Shown here: one piece after another, positions 11,325 through 19,399 of the stretch | Layout: the number at the start of each line of letters is the position of its first letter | How positions within the stretch are numbered: position 1 is the first letter of the stretch | NCBI RefSeq assembly: GCF_025642255.1 | Contig: NZ_CP106759.1 | Span: 3,747,501 to 3,811,500, forward strand | Origin: Stenotrophomonas maltophilia | GTDB taxonomy: Bacteria > Pseudomonadota > Gammaproteobacteria > Xanthomonadales > Xanthomonadaceae | DNA: 64,000 nucleotides | Direction of reading: 5' to 3' | Notes under the pieces: generated by a model | What the model saw: only the letters and a program-made list of their open reading frames with translations | Told to the model about the DNA's origin: nothing | Databases searched by the model: none | Made by a program: the position numbers and the translations under genes

Positions 11325-11371
11325 TCGGTGTTCCTCCCAGGATTGTCGGATGGCGTGCGGGCGCGGCCGGC

Positions 11372-11665
11372 TTACTTCGGTGGCAGTTTCAGGGTCTGGC
11401 CAGGGAAAATCTTGTCCGGGTCATCGAGCACGTCCCGGTTGGCTTCGAAGATCTTCTTCCAGGCATTGGCGTCGCCAAGATGCGCCTTGGCGATCTTCGA
11501 CAGCGAGTCCCCCTTCTGCACGGTGTAGGTGCCGCCGCTGACCACCTCGGCGGTGCTGTCCACCGAGCCGCTGACGCCGGAGAAGTCCGCCTTCGGTGCC
11601 TGCTGGGCGGTACTGTCGACGCTGGCGCTGACGCCGGAGAAATCAGCTTTCTTCTCGGTACTCAT
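11372..11665 (-). CDS. LysM-domain protein with duplicated N-terminal segment
   Basis: A 97-residue protein whose C-terminal half (about 48-97) is one LysM domain (YTVQKGDSLSKIAKAHLG, ending FPGQTLKLPPK), a peptidoglycan-binding fold. The N-terminal part carries two near-identical 15-residue units, KADFSGVSxSVDSTA, at about residues 6-20 and 25-39. No signal peptide is visible. The ATG at 11665 has a GGGAG six bases upstream and is preferred over a TTG two codons earlier. It resembles YgaU/Kbp-like LysM proteins without their BON domain. It probably shares a transcript with the downstream lipoprotein gene. Confidence 0.85.
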   Translation of the reverse strand: MSTEKKADFSGVSASVDSTAQQAPKADFSGVSGSVDSTAEVVSGGTYTVQKGDSLSKIAKAHLGDANAWKKIFEANRDVLDDPDKIFPGQTLKLPPK

Positions 11666-11803
11666 CCACAACTCCCGTCTGCATGACTACGTGGTTCGCA
11701 CGGTGCCATGGCGGTTGTTAAATGGGGATGGTGCAGATGTGAAGCCGCCCCCCCGGGGGGCTGAACAATCGGGAGATGGACACCCCCTGCCCGCTGCTCC
11801 ACC

Positions 11804-11936
11804 GGTAGCGCCGGGCCATGCCCGGCGGCGGTGGCTGGGACCGCTGCGCTCGCCGGGCGTGGCCCGGCGCTACCCGCAACCGCCTGCGGGGGATCGGTGG
11901 GGCCGCTGCGCTCGCCGGGCGTGGCCCGGCGCTACC
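11804..11936. repeat. Cluster of three SMAG palindromic repeats
   Basis: Three GTAG-tagged hairpin units lie here: 11804-11827 (GGTAG first, forward) and 11851-11873 and 11913-11936 (both inverted, ending GCTACC). The last two are embedded in a direct repeat (ccgctgcgctcgccgggcgt occurs in both). They fill most of the 282-nt gap between the LysM gene and queF. Confidence 0.8.
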
Positions 11937-11953
11937 GTAACCGCCTGCGGCGG

Positions 11954-12772
11954 TTACTGGCGCAGCTCGCGGTAGGTCGCGGCCGGGGCAGCGATGCCGG
12001 GGCTGGCGCGCCATGGATTGATGTCGAGGCCGCCGCGACGCGTGTAGCGCGCTTCCACTTCCAGCCACTGCGGCCGGCAGCGCGCGGAGACCTCGCTGAA
12101 GATCCGCTCCACGCACTGCTCGTGGAATTCCGCGTGCTCGCGGTAGCTCACCAGATAGCGCAGCAGGCCGGCCCGGTCGATCTTCGGCCCCCGATAGCGC
12201 AGGCTGACCGTGGCCCAGTCCGGCTGGCCGGTAACCGGGCAGTTGGATTTCAGCAGCGCGGAGACCAACGTCTCCTCCACCGGCTGCGCAGCGTCGGCCG
12301 AGAGGAAGTCCGCCTGCGGGGGGCCGTAGCAGTCGATCTCCAGGTCCAGGCCGTCGATGGATTCGCCCAGAGGTACCGGGCGCAGTTCGGGCAGGCCGAA
12401 CGCCACCTGCACGGGTGCGCCGGCACAGGCTGACAGATCGTCGACAAGACGCGCATGCAGTGCCTCGGCACTGTCGATGCGGGTGCTGTTGAGGGAATTC
12501 AGGTACAGCTTGAACGACTTCGATTCGATCAGGCACGGCGAGGTGCAGGGCACCTGCACGGTGGCAACGGCCACCTGCGGCTTGCCACGCGGGTCGAGCC
12601 AGCTCAGCTCGAACGCATGCCAGCGATCATGGCCGACGAACGGCAGCGCGGTGTCGTCGAGGCCGATCTCGGCGCGGGCGGCGCGGCGGGGGATGGGAAA
12701 CAGCAGGCCGGGATCGTACTGCGACGGGTAACTGACCTCGCGACCGAGGCTGGAATCCTGGGGGGTGTTCAT
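11954..12772 (-). CDS. queF: NADPH-dependent preQ0 reductase
   Basis: A 272-residue cytosolic enzyme that reduces 7-cyano-7-deazaguanine (preQ0) to preQ1 in queuosine biosynthesis for tRNA. It is the long bimodular form (E. coli QueF is 282 residues). The NADPH-binding segment [11 protein letters not shown] and the catalytic Cys segment [14 protein letters not shown] are both present, followed by [13 protein letters not shown]. The ATG at 12772 ([20 protein letters not shown]) is family-like; the longer in-frame extension upstream is repeat-derived sequence. It is monocistronic, flanked by SMAG repeats on one side and a palindrome-rich gap on the other. Confidence 0.95.
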   Translation of the reverse strand: MNTPQDSSLGREVSYPSQYDPGLLFPIPRRAARAEIGLDDTALPFVGHDRWHAFELSWLDPRGKPQVAVATVQVPCTSPCLIESKSFKLYLNSLNSTRIDSAEALHARLVDDLSACAGAPVQVAFGLPELRPVPLGESIDGLDLEIDCYGPPQADFLSADAAQPVEETLVSALLKSNCPVTGQPDWATVSLRYRGPKIDRAGLLRYLVSYREHAEFHEQCVERIFSEVSARCRPQWLEVEARYTRRGGLDINPWRASPGIAAPAATYRELRQ

Positions 12773-12880
12773 GGGGCCATTGTATCGCGACGCGGCCGGG
12801 CCTCCGGCCGGGCCGGCCAACGGCGGAGCCCCTCCGTGGTGGTTTTGTCGGTTGGTCGTGGAAGGCGGTCTATCGGCTTG

Positions 12881-12982
12881 GCCGGGTGGGTAGGCGGGTC
12901 GGGGGACGCCGTAAACCCGTCCTTGGGGGCTTGGCCGCGGCATCCATGCCGCGGACACCCCCGCCCCGCCTACCCACCCGGC
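12881..12982. repeat. Palindromic repeat element, copy A
   Basis: Arms gccgggtgggtaggcgggtc (from 12881) and ccgcctacccacccggc (ending 12982) form a long imperfect stem. The core has acgccgtaaacccgtcc and an inner hairpin ccgcggcatccatgccgcgg. The core is closely related, in opposite orientation, to that of copy B at 13128-13225. It lies in the 541-nt gap 12773-13313, which holds only repeats. Confidence 0.75.
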
Positions 12983-13076
12983 CCCTGACAGTTCCCTGCA
13001 CGCAGCCACCACCACGGGAAAGATCAGAAAAATCAAAATCAAAAGCCAATCCTTCAGACATTCCCGATGTCTGCCT

Positions 13077-13101
13077 GTGTCGACCAAGGTCGACACCTAC
13101 C
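13077..13101 (-). repeat. GTAG-tagged palindromic repeat variant
   Basis: A 20-bp palindrome GTGTCGACCAAGGTCGACAC (13077-13096) is followed by CTACC, which reads GGTAG on the minus strand. This is the tag seen on SMAG repeats, with a different stem sequence. Confidence 0.6.
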
Positions 13102-13127
13102 AACAGCCCCGTGAACCTGTCGGGGCC

Positions 13128-13225
13128 GGGGCGGTGTGGGCCTGCAGGACCGTTGGCGCCATGGATGGCGCCATCGAGCCCCCATGGACGGGTTTACGGC
13201 GTGTCCTGCAGGCCCACACCGCCCC
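13128..13225. repeat. Palindromic repeat element, copy B, perfect 23-bp arms
   Basis: Arms at 13128-13150 and 13203-13225 are exact 23-bp reverse complements. Between them an inner hairpin ggcgccatggatggcgcc and the segment ggacgggtttacggcgt are the reverse complement of the copy A core. No open frame of interest is present. Confidence 0.85.
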
Positions 13226-13313
13226 GCCCAACCAACAGAAATCCAGCACCGCTTTTGCCGTTGACGTTGCCGTTGCTTCAGGGGTGCAGGGCTGCAAGCC
13301 CTGCCGGAAACCC

Positions 13314-14633
13314 TCACCCTGCCGGAGTGCCGGCACCGTGCAGGTAATCCAGGCTCACCTGCAGCAACGCACGCAGTCCCACGTCCAGCGCCTTCTCATC
13401 CAGCAGGAACTTCGGCGAATGATTGGCCGGTGCCGTCGCCGGATCGATGCCCACGCTGGTGGAGCCGACGAAGAAGAACATGCCCGGCACCTCCTTGGCA
13501 TACAGCGAGAAGTCCTCCGCGCCCATCTGCAGGGGCGGTTCGTACACGTTGTCCTTGCCCACCACCGCCTGCAGGCTCGGCAGCATGCGTGCCGTCAGCG
13601 CCGGATCGTTGACCGTGGCCGGGTTGCCCTCTGATTCGTAGATGTCGGTGACCGCCTTTGCCCCGTGCGCGGCCGCAGTGTGCTCTGCGACGTTGCGCAG
13701 GTCGGCGAAGATCTGCTGGCGCATGCCCTCGTCGAACGTGCGGATGGTGCCGACCATCTCCACCTCGTCCGGAATGATGTTGTAGCGGATGCCGCCGTTG
13801 ATCGCACCGAAGGTGAGCACCGCCGGCTGCTTGGACAGATTCGCGCGACGGCTGACGATGGTCTGCGCGGTACCGACCAGATCGGCCGTGGCAACGATCG
13901 GGTCGACACCGTTCCACGGCGCGGAGCCATGCGTCTGGCGACCGATCACCTTGATGCCGAAGCGGTCCGAGGCGGCCATCAGCGGACCGCCACGCACGGC
14001 GATCTGACCGGCCTGCACGCTGGAGAACACATGCAGGCCGAACACGGCTTCCGGCTTGAAGTCGGCGAACAGGCCCTCCTTCAGCATCAGCGCGGCACCG
14101 CCTTCTTCCGGCGGCGGCGCGCCCTCCTCTGCCGGCTGGAAGATCAGCATGACCTGGCCCGGCAGGTCCTTCTTCATTGCCACCAGCGCCTCGGCCACAC
14201 CCAGCAGGGTGGCGGTATGGGCATCATGGCCGCAGGCATGCATCACGCCCACCGTCTGCCCGCGGTACTGATCGGTCGCCTTCGAGGCGAACGGCAGGCC
14301 GGTCTGTTCGGTCACCGGCAGCGCGTCCATGTCGGCGCGCAGGGCGATCTTCGGACCCGGCCTGCCGCCTTCGATGATCGCCACCACGCCATGATGGGCA
14401 ATGCCGGTCTTCGGCTTCAGGCCCATTGCGCGCAGGTGCTTGGCGACCTCGGCCGAGGTCCGTACTTCGCGGTTGGACAGCTCCGGATGCTGGTGGAAAT
14501 CACGGCGCCACTCCACCACTTTGGCCTGCAGCCGCTGTGCGGCCGCGGTCACCTCGGGACGCTGCCCGTCCTGGGCATGGGCAAGGGCCGGCAGGGCCAG
14601 GATCAGGGCGGACAGCAGCAACGAACGGCGCAT
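13314..14633 (-). CDS. Exported M20 family amidohydrolase/carboxypeptidase
   Basis: A 439-residue metallopeptidase of the M20 amidohydrolase group (hippurate hydrolase, IAA-amino-acid hydrolase, peptidase M20D). A Sec signal peptide ends ALAHA|QDG near residue 20, so it should act in the periplasm. The metal-binding segment GVMHACGHDAHTATLLG and the acidic segment QPAEEGAPPPEEGG are present, and the dimerisation domain (GGPLMAASDRFGIKV) lies near residue 210. The exact substrate, an N-acyl amino acid or peptide, cannot be read. It is divergent from the efflux operon at 14819. Confidence 0.88.
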   Translation of the reverse strand: MRRSLLLSALILALPALAHAQDGQRPEVTAAAQRLQAKVVEWRRDFHQHPELSNREVRTSAEVAKHLRAMGLKPKTGIAHHGVVAIIEGGRPGPKIALRADMDALPVTEQTGLPFASKATDQYRGQTVGVMHACGHDAHTATLLGVAEALVAMKKDLPGQVMLIFQPAEEGAPPPEEGGAALMLKEGLFADFKPEAVFGLHVFSSVQAGQIAVRGGPLMAASDRFGIKVIGRQTHGSAPWNGVDPIVATADLVGTAQTIVSRRANLSKQPAVLTFGAINGGIRYNIIPDEVEMVGTIRTFDEGMRQQIFADLRNVAEHTAAAHGAKAVTDIYESEGNPATVNDPALTARMLPSLQAVVGKDNVYEPPLQMGAEDFSLYAKEVPGMFFFVGSTSVGIDPATAPANHSPKFLLDEKALDVGLRALLQVSLDYLHGAGTPAG

Positions 14634-14818
14634 CTCGGTACTCCACGGCAGGGTTCTGCACCTGAATGTAGGGCAACGCTGCCTTTACGGGAACCTCCAC
14701 GGCCGGCACCGGTCCTAGCGCCCGTCCCATCCGTCATGCAGGAAACGTGATGTGGCACAGGTATGCTTTGCGCATTGCCCACCGGGCCCCGCCCGTCCAG
14801 CCCTCTTGGAGTCCTTGA

Positions 14819-16060
14819 ATGTCACGTGTTTGGAAGATCGTGCTGCTGGTCGTGGCGGTACTGGTGCTGGCCGTGGTGGGCCTGCGCGTGCTGGGCGGTG
14901 GCAAGGACAAGGCCGGCAGGCCCGGCGTCGCCGCCGGCCAAGGTGGCGATGACGCCGATGCCGCACCGGTACCGGTGACCGTGGTCGACGCCGTGCGCCA
15001 GGACGTGCCCGTCTACGCCAGTGCGCTCGGTACGGTCACCGCGATGAATACCGTCACGGTCAGCCCTCAGGTCGGCGGCCAGCTGATGAGCCTGAACTTC
15101 CGCGAAGGCCAGGAAGTGAAGCAGGGCGACGTGCTGGCGGTGATCGACCCACGTACCGCCCAGGCCAGCTATGACCAGGCCGCTGCCGCCAAGCGCCAGA
15201 ACGAGGCGCTGCTGGCGACCGCGCGCTCCAACTACCAGCGCTCCAATGCCCCCGAGTACCGCCAGTACGTCGCCAAGACCGATCTGGATACACAACGCAA
15301 CCAGGTGGCACAGTACGAAAGCGCAGTGGCCGCCAACGAGGCGAGCATGCGCTCGGCGCAGGTGCAGCTGCAGTACACCAAGGTCACTGCGCCGATCTCG
15401 GGCATCGCCGGCATCCGTGCAGTCGATGCCGGCAACGTGGTCAACGCGGGCACCGCCCTGGTCACCCTGACCCAGATCCACCCGATCCACGTGCTGTTCA
15501 ACCTGCCCGAACGCCAGCTCGGCGATGTGCGCCAGGCACAGGCGGCCGGCAGCGTTCCGGTGGCTGCGCTGGACCGTGCCGATTCGCACGTGCTGTCCGG
15601 CGACGGCAAGCTCGATGTGGTCGACAACCTGATCAGCGCCGACAGCGGCACCTTCAAGGCACGCGCGGTGTTCGACAATGCGGACAACGGCCTGTGGCCG
15701 GGCCAGTTCGTCAATGTGCGCATGCAGCTGCGCACCATCGGCGGCGGCGTGGTGATTCCTACCCAGGCCGTGCTGCGTGGCCCGGACGGCGAGTATGTCT
15801 ACGTCGTGCAGGGCGACAACACGGTGAAGATGCAGACCGTGCGCAGCGGCGTGGAAGTGGGCGACAGCCACGTGCAGATCGCCGAGGGCCTGAAGGGCGG
15901 CGAGCGGGTGGTCAGTGAAGGCCAGTTCCGCCTGAAGCCCGGGAGCAAGGTCACGGCCCTGAAGCCCGGTGAGACCCCGGCTGCACCCACCGAGGCCGAA
16001 TTGAAGGCCGCCGAACAGAAGAGTGGCGGCGCAGGCCGCCGCGGTGGTGGCCCGCGCTGA
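14819..16060 (+). CDS. smeI: RND efflux periplasmic adaptor (membrane fusion) subunit
   Basis: A 413-residue adaptor protein. An N-terminal membrane anchor (about residues 5-24) is followed by a lipoyl/barrel-sandwich hybrid (VSPQVGGQLMSLNFREGQEV, near 80), an alpha-hairpin, the second lipoyl half (TAPISGIAGIRAVDAGNVV) and a membrane-proximal beta domain. It couples the inner-membrane pumps encoded next to an outer-membrane TolC-type channel encoded elsewhere. One adaptor followed by two RND pump genes and no channel gene is the layout of S. maltophilia smeIJK and of mdtABC. The symbol rests on that layout, not on alignment. A glycine-rich tail ends the protein. Confidence 0.88.
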   Translation: MSRVWKIVLLVVAVLVLAVVGLRVLGGGKDKAGRPGVAAGQGGDDADAAPVPVTVVDAVRQDVPVYASALGTVTAMNTVTVSPQVGGQLMSLNFREGQEVKQGDVLAVIDPRTAQASYDQAAAAKRQNEALLATARSNYQRSNAPEYRQYVAKTDLDTQRNQVAQYESAVAANEASMRSAQVQLQYTKVTAPISGIAGIRAVDAGNVVNAGTALVTLTQIHPIHVLFNLPERQLGDVRQAQAAGSVPVAALDRADSHVLSGDGKLDVVDNLISADSGTFKARAVFDNADNGLWPGQFVNVRMQLRTIGGGVVIPTQAVLRGPDGEYVYVVQGDNTVKMQTVRSGVEVGDSHVQIAEGLKGGERVVSEGQFRLKPGSKVTALKPGETPAAPTEAELKAAEQKSGGAGRRGGGPR

Positions 16061-16134
16061 GCGCAGGCCACCGATTCCTTTCGCGCCGGCATCGACGCCG
16101 GCGCTGCCATTGAAGCGCCAGCAAGGATCAGTCC

Positions 16135-19100
16135 GTGGGTTTTTCGACGATCTTCATCCGCCGCCCGATCGCCACCTCGCTGCTGATGGCGGGCCTGTTG
16201 CTGCTGGGCATTCTCGGTTATCGCAAGCTGCCGGTGTCGGCACTGCCGGAAATCGATGCGCCCAGCCTGGTGGTCACCACCCAGTACCCGGGTGCCAATG
16301 CCACCACGATGGCCTCGCTGGTCACCACCCCGCTGGAGCGGCAGTTCGGCCAGATCTCCGGCCTGGACCTGATGACGTCCGATTCGTCGGCCGGGCTGTC
16401 GACGATCATCCTGCAGTTCTCGATGGACCGCGACATCGATATCGCCGCGCAGGACGTGCAGGCGGCGATCCGCCAGGCCACCCTGCCCTCGTCGCTGCCC
16501 TACCAGCCGGTCTACAACCGGGTGAACCCCGCCGATGCGGCCATCGTCACCCTGAAGCTCACCTCGGACACGCGCCCGCTGCGGGAGGTCAACAACTACG
16601 CCGATTCGATCCTGGCCCAGCGCCTGTCGCAGGTGCAGGGCGTGGGCCTGGTGTCGATCGCCGGCAATGTCCGCCCGGCGGTGCGCATCCAGGTCAATCC
16701 GGCGCAGCTGTCGAACATGGGCCTGACCCTGGAAGAACTGCGCAGCGCGCTCACCCAGGCCAACGTCAATGCGCCGAAGGGCTCGCTGAACGGCAAGACG
16801 CAGTCCTACAGCATCGGCACCAATGACCAGCTGTCCAGTGCCGCCGAATACCGCGACACCATCATCAGCTACAAGAACGGCCGCCCGGTGCGGCTGTCGG
16901 ACGTGGCCGCGGTGGTGGACGGCGTGGAGAACGACCAGCTTGCCGCATGGGCCGACGGCAAGCCGGCTGTCCTTCTCGAAGTGCGCCGCCAGCCGGGCGC
17001 CAACATCGTGCAGACCGTCGAGCGCATCCGCGCGATCCTGCCGCAGTTGCAGGGCGTGCTGCCGGCCGACGTGCATCTGGAGATCTTCAACGACCGTACC
17101 GAGACCATCCGCGCCTCCGTGCACGAAGTGCAGTTCACCCTGGTACTGACCATCGGCCTGGTCGTGGCGGTGATCTTCGTGTTCCTGCGCCGCCTGTGGG
17201 CCACGATCATTCCTTCGGTGGCGGTACCGTTGTCGCTGGCCGGCACGTTCGCGGTGATGGCGTTCACCGGCATGTCGCTGGACAACCTTTCGCTGATGGC
17301 ACTGGTGGTCGCCACCGGCTTCGTTGTCGACGATGCCATCGTCATGATCGAGAACATCGTCCGTTACATCGAGCAGGGCAAGAGCGGCAAGGAAGCGGCC
17401 GAGATCGGTGCGCGCCAGATCGGCTTCACCGTGCTGTCGCTGACGGTATCGCTGGTGGCAGTGTTCCTGCCGCTGCTGCTGATGCCCGGCGTCACCGGCC
17501 GCCTGTTCCATGAGTTCGCCTGGGTGCTGAGCATCGCGGTCGTGCTGTCGATGCTGATCTCGCTGACGCTCACCCCGATGATGTGCGCCTACCTGCTCAA
17601 GCCCGACGCGCTGCCGGAAGGCGAGGACGCGCATGAACGGGCGCACGCGGCCGGCAAGCAGACCGTGTGGAGCCGCACCGTCGGCCTGTATGAGCGCAGC
17701 CTGGACTGGGTGCTGGACCACCAGCGCCTGACCCTGGCCGTGGCCGGCGGCGCCCTTGTGCTGACCGTTCTGCTGTACGTGCTGATTCCCAAGGGCCTGC
17801 TGCCCGAGCAGGACACCGGCCTGATCACCGGCGTGGTGCAGGCCGACCAGAACATCGCGTTCCCGCAGATGGAGCAGCGCACCCGGCAGGTGGCCGAAGC
17901 GCTGCGCAAGGATCCGGATGTGACTGGCGTGTCGGCTTTCATCGGCGCTGGCAGCATGAACCCCACGCTCAACCAGGGCCAGTTGTCGATCGTGCTGAAG
18001 AAGCGCAGCCAGCGTGATGGGCTGGACCGGATCCTGCCGCGCCTGCAGGAGGCCGTCGCCGGGATTCCCGGCGTAGCGTTGTATCTGAAGCCGGTGCAGG
18101 ACGTCACCCTCGACACCCGCGTGGCCGCGACCGAGTACCAGTACTCCCTGTCGGACGTGGACGCGGCCACCGTCGCCACCCAGGCCACGCGCCTGACCGA
18201 GGCCCTGCGCCAGCGGCCGGAGCTGGCCGACGTGGACAACAACCTGTCCAACCAGGGCCGTGCCCTGCAGCTGACGATCGATCGTGACAAGGCCAGCGTG
18301 CTGGGCGTGCCGATGCAGACCATCGACGACACGCTCTACGATGCGTTCGGCCAGCGCCAGATCTCGACCATCTTCACCGAGCTCAACCAGTACCGCGTGG
18401 TGCTGGAAGTGGCACCGGAGTTCCGCACCAGCACCGCGCTGATGGAGCAGCTGGCGGTGGCCTCCAACGGTGCTGGCGCGCTGACCGGCACCAACGCCAC
18501 CAGCTTCGGCCAGGTCACCTCCTCCAACTCCTCCACGGCCACCGGCATCGGCGCGCAGAACACCGGCATCACGGTCGGTGCCGGCAACATCATTCCGTTG
18601 TCGGCGCTGGCCGAAGGCCAGGTGACCAGCGCGCCGCTGGTGGTCAGCCACCAGCAGCAGCTGCCGGCCGTGACCGTCTCGTTCAACGTCGCGCCGGGCT
18701 ATTCGCTGTCCGAAGCGGTACGCGCGATCCAGGAGACCAAGGACAGTCTGGACATGCCCGCGCACCTGCATGCCGAGTTCATCGGCAAGGCCGCCGAGTT
18801 CACCGGCAGCCAGACCGATGTGGTGTGGCTGCTGCTGGCCTCGCTGGTGGTCATCTACATCGTGCTGGGCGTGCTGTACGAGAGCTACATCCATCCGATC
18901 ACGATCATCTCGACCCTCCCGCCGGCAGGCGTCGGCGCGCTGCTGGCGCTGATGCTGTGTGGCCTGAGCCTGTCGGTGGACGGCATCGTCGGCATCGTGC
19001 TGCTGATCGGCATCGTCAAGAAGAACGGCATCATGATGGTGGACTTCGCGATCGAAGCACGCCGCGCCGGTGCCAACGCGCATGAAGCGATCCGCCGCGC

Positions 19101-19368
19101 CTGCCTGCTGCGCTTCCGCCCGATCATGATGACCACGGCTGCGGCCATGCTCGGTGCGCTGCCACTCGCGCTGGGTACCGGCATCGGCTCGGAACTGCGC
19201 CGTCCGCTGGGCATCGCCATCGTCGGCGGCCTGCTGCTCTCGCAGCTGGTGACGCTGTACACCACGCCGGTGATCTACCTGTACATGGAGCGCTTCTCCG
19301 AGTGGCTGGCGCGCCGCCGCGAGCAGCGCGCACTGCGCGAGGGCACGCTGCAGGAGCCGCAGGCATGA
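16135..19368 (+). CDS. smeJ: RND multidrug efflux transporter, first pump subunit
   Basis: A 1077-residue inner-membrane RND permease of the MdtB/MdtC type, driven by proton influx. The N-terminal segment FSTIFIRRPIATSLLMAG is family-typical, and the proton-relay Asp pair in TM4 (GFVVDDAIVMIEN, D399-D400) is intact. Two large periplasmic loops and the internal repeat (VLYESYIHPITIISTLPPAG in the second half) are present. The start is GTG at 16135 with AAGGA upstream. It lies 74 nt after the adaptor gene and 31 nt before the second pump. In MdtBC the two pumps form heterotrimers, and the same is likely here. Confidence 0.92.
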   Translation: MGFSTIFIRRPIATSLLMAGLLLLGILGYRKLPVSALPEIDAPSLVVTTQYPGANATTMASLVTTPLERQFGQISGLDLMTSDSSAGLSTIILQFSMDRDIDIAAQDVQAAIRQATLPSSLPYQPVYNRVNPADAAIVTLKLTSDTRPLREVNNYADSILAQRLSQVQGVGLVSIAGNVRPAVRIQVNPAQLSNMGLTLEELRSALTQANVNAPKGSLNGKTQSYSIGTNDQLSSAAEYRDTIISYKNGRPVRLSDVAAVVDGVENDQLAAWADGKPAVLLEVRRQPGANIVQTVERIRAILPQLQGVLPADVHLEIFNDRTETIRASVHEVQFTLVLTIGLVVAVIFVFLRRLWATIIPSVAVPLSLAGTFAVMAFTGMSLDNLSLMALVVATGFVVDDAIVMIENIVRYIEQGKSGKEAAEIGARQIGFTVLSLTVSLVAVFLPLLLMPGVTGRLFHEFAWVLSIAVVLSMLISLTLTPMMCAYLLKPDALPEGEDAHERAHAAGKQTVWSRTVGLYERSLDWVLDHQRLTLAVAGGALVLTVLLYVLIPKGLLPEQDTGLITGVVQADQNIAFPQMEQRTRQVAEALRKDPDVTGVSAFIGAGSMNPTLNQGQLSIVLKKRSQRDGLDRILPRLQEAVAGIPGVALYLKPVQDVTLDTRVAATEYQYSLSDVDAATVATQATRLTEALRQRPELADVDNNLSNQGRALQLTIDRDKASVLGVPMQTIDDTLYDAFGQRQISTIFTELNQYRVVLEVAPEFRTSTALMEQLAVASNGAGALTGTNATSFGQVTSSNSSTATGIGAQNTGITVGAGNIIPLSALAEGQVTSAPLVVSHQQQLPAVTVSFNVAPGYSLSEAVRAIQETKDSLDMPAHLHAEFIGKAAEFTGSQTDVVWLLLASLVVIYIVLGVLYESYIHPITIISTLPPAGVGALLALMLCGLSLSVDGIVGIVLLIGIVKKNGIMMVDFAIEARRAGANAHEAIRRACLLRFRPIMMTTAAAMLGALPLALGTGIGSELRRPLGIAIVGGLLLSQLVTLYTTPVIYLYMERFSEWLARRREQRALREGTLQEPQA

Positions 19369-19399
19369 CCCCTGCCCCGCTGCTGCGGGGGGCCGCGCG

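Noticed and set aside
11804-11936. CRISPR-like array from regularly placed repeats
   Set aside because: The repeats are short palindromes in mixed orientation with uneven spacing and GTAG tags; these are SMAG elements.
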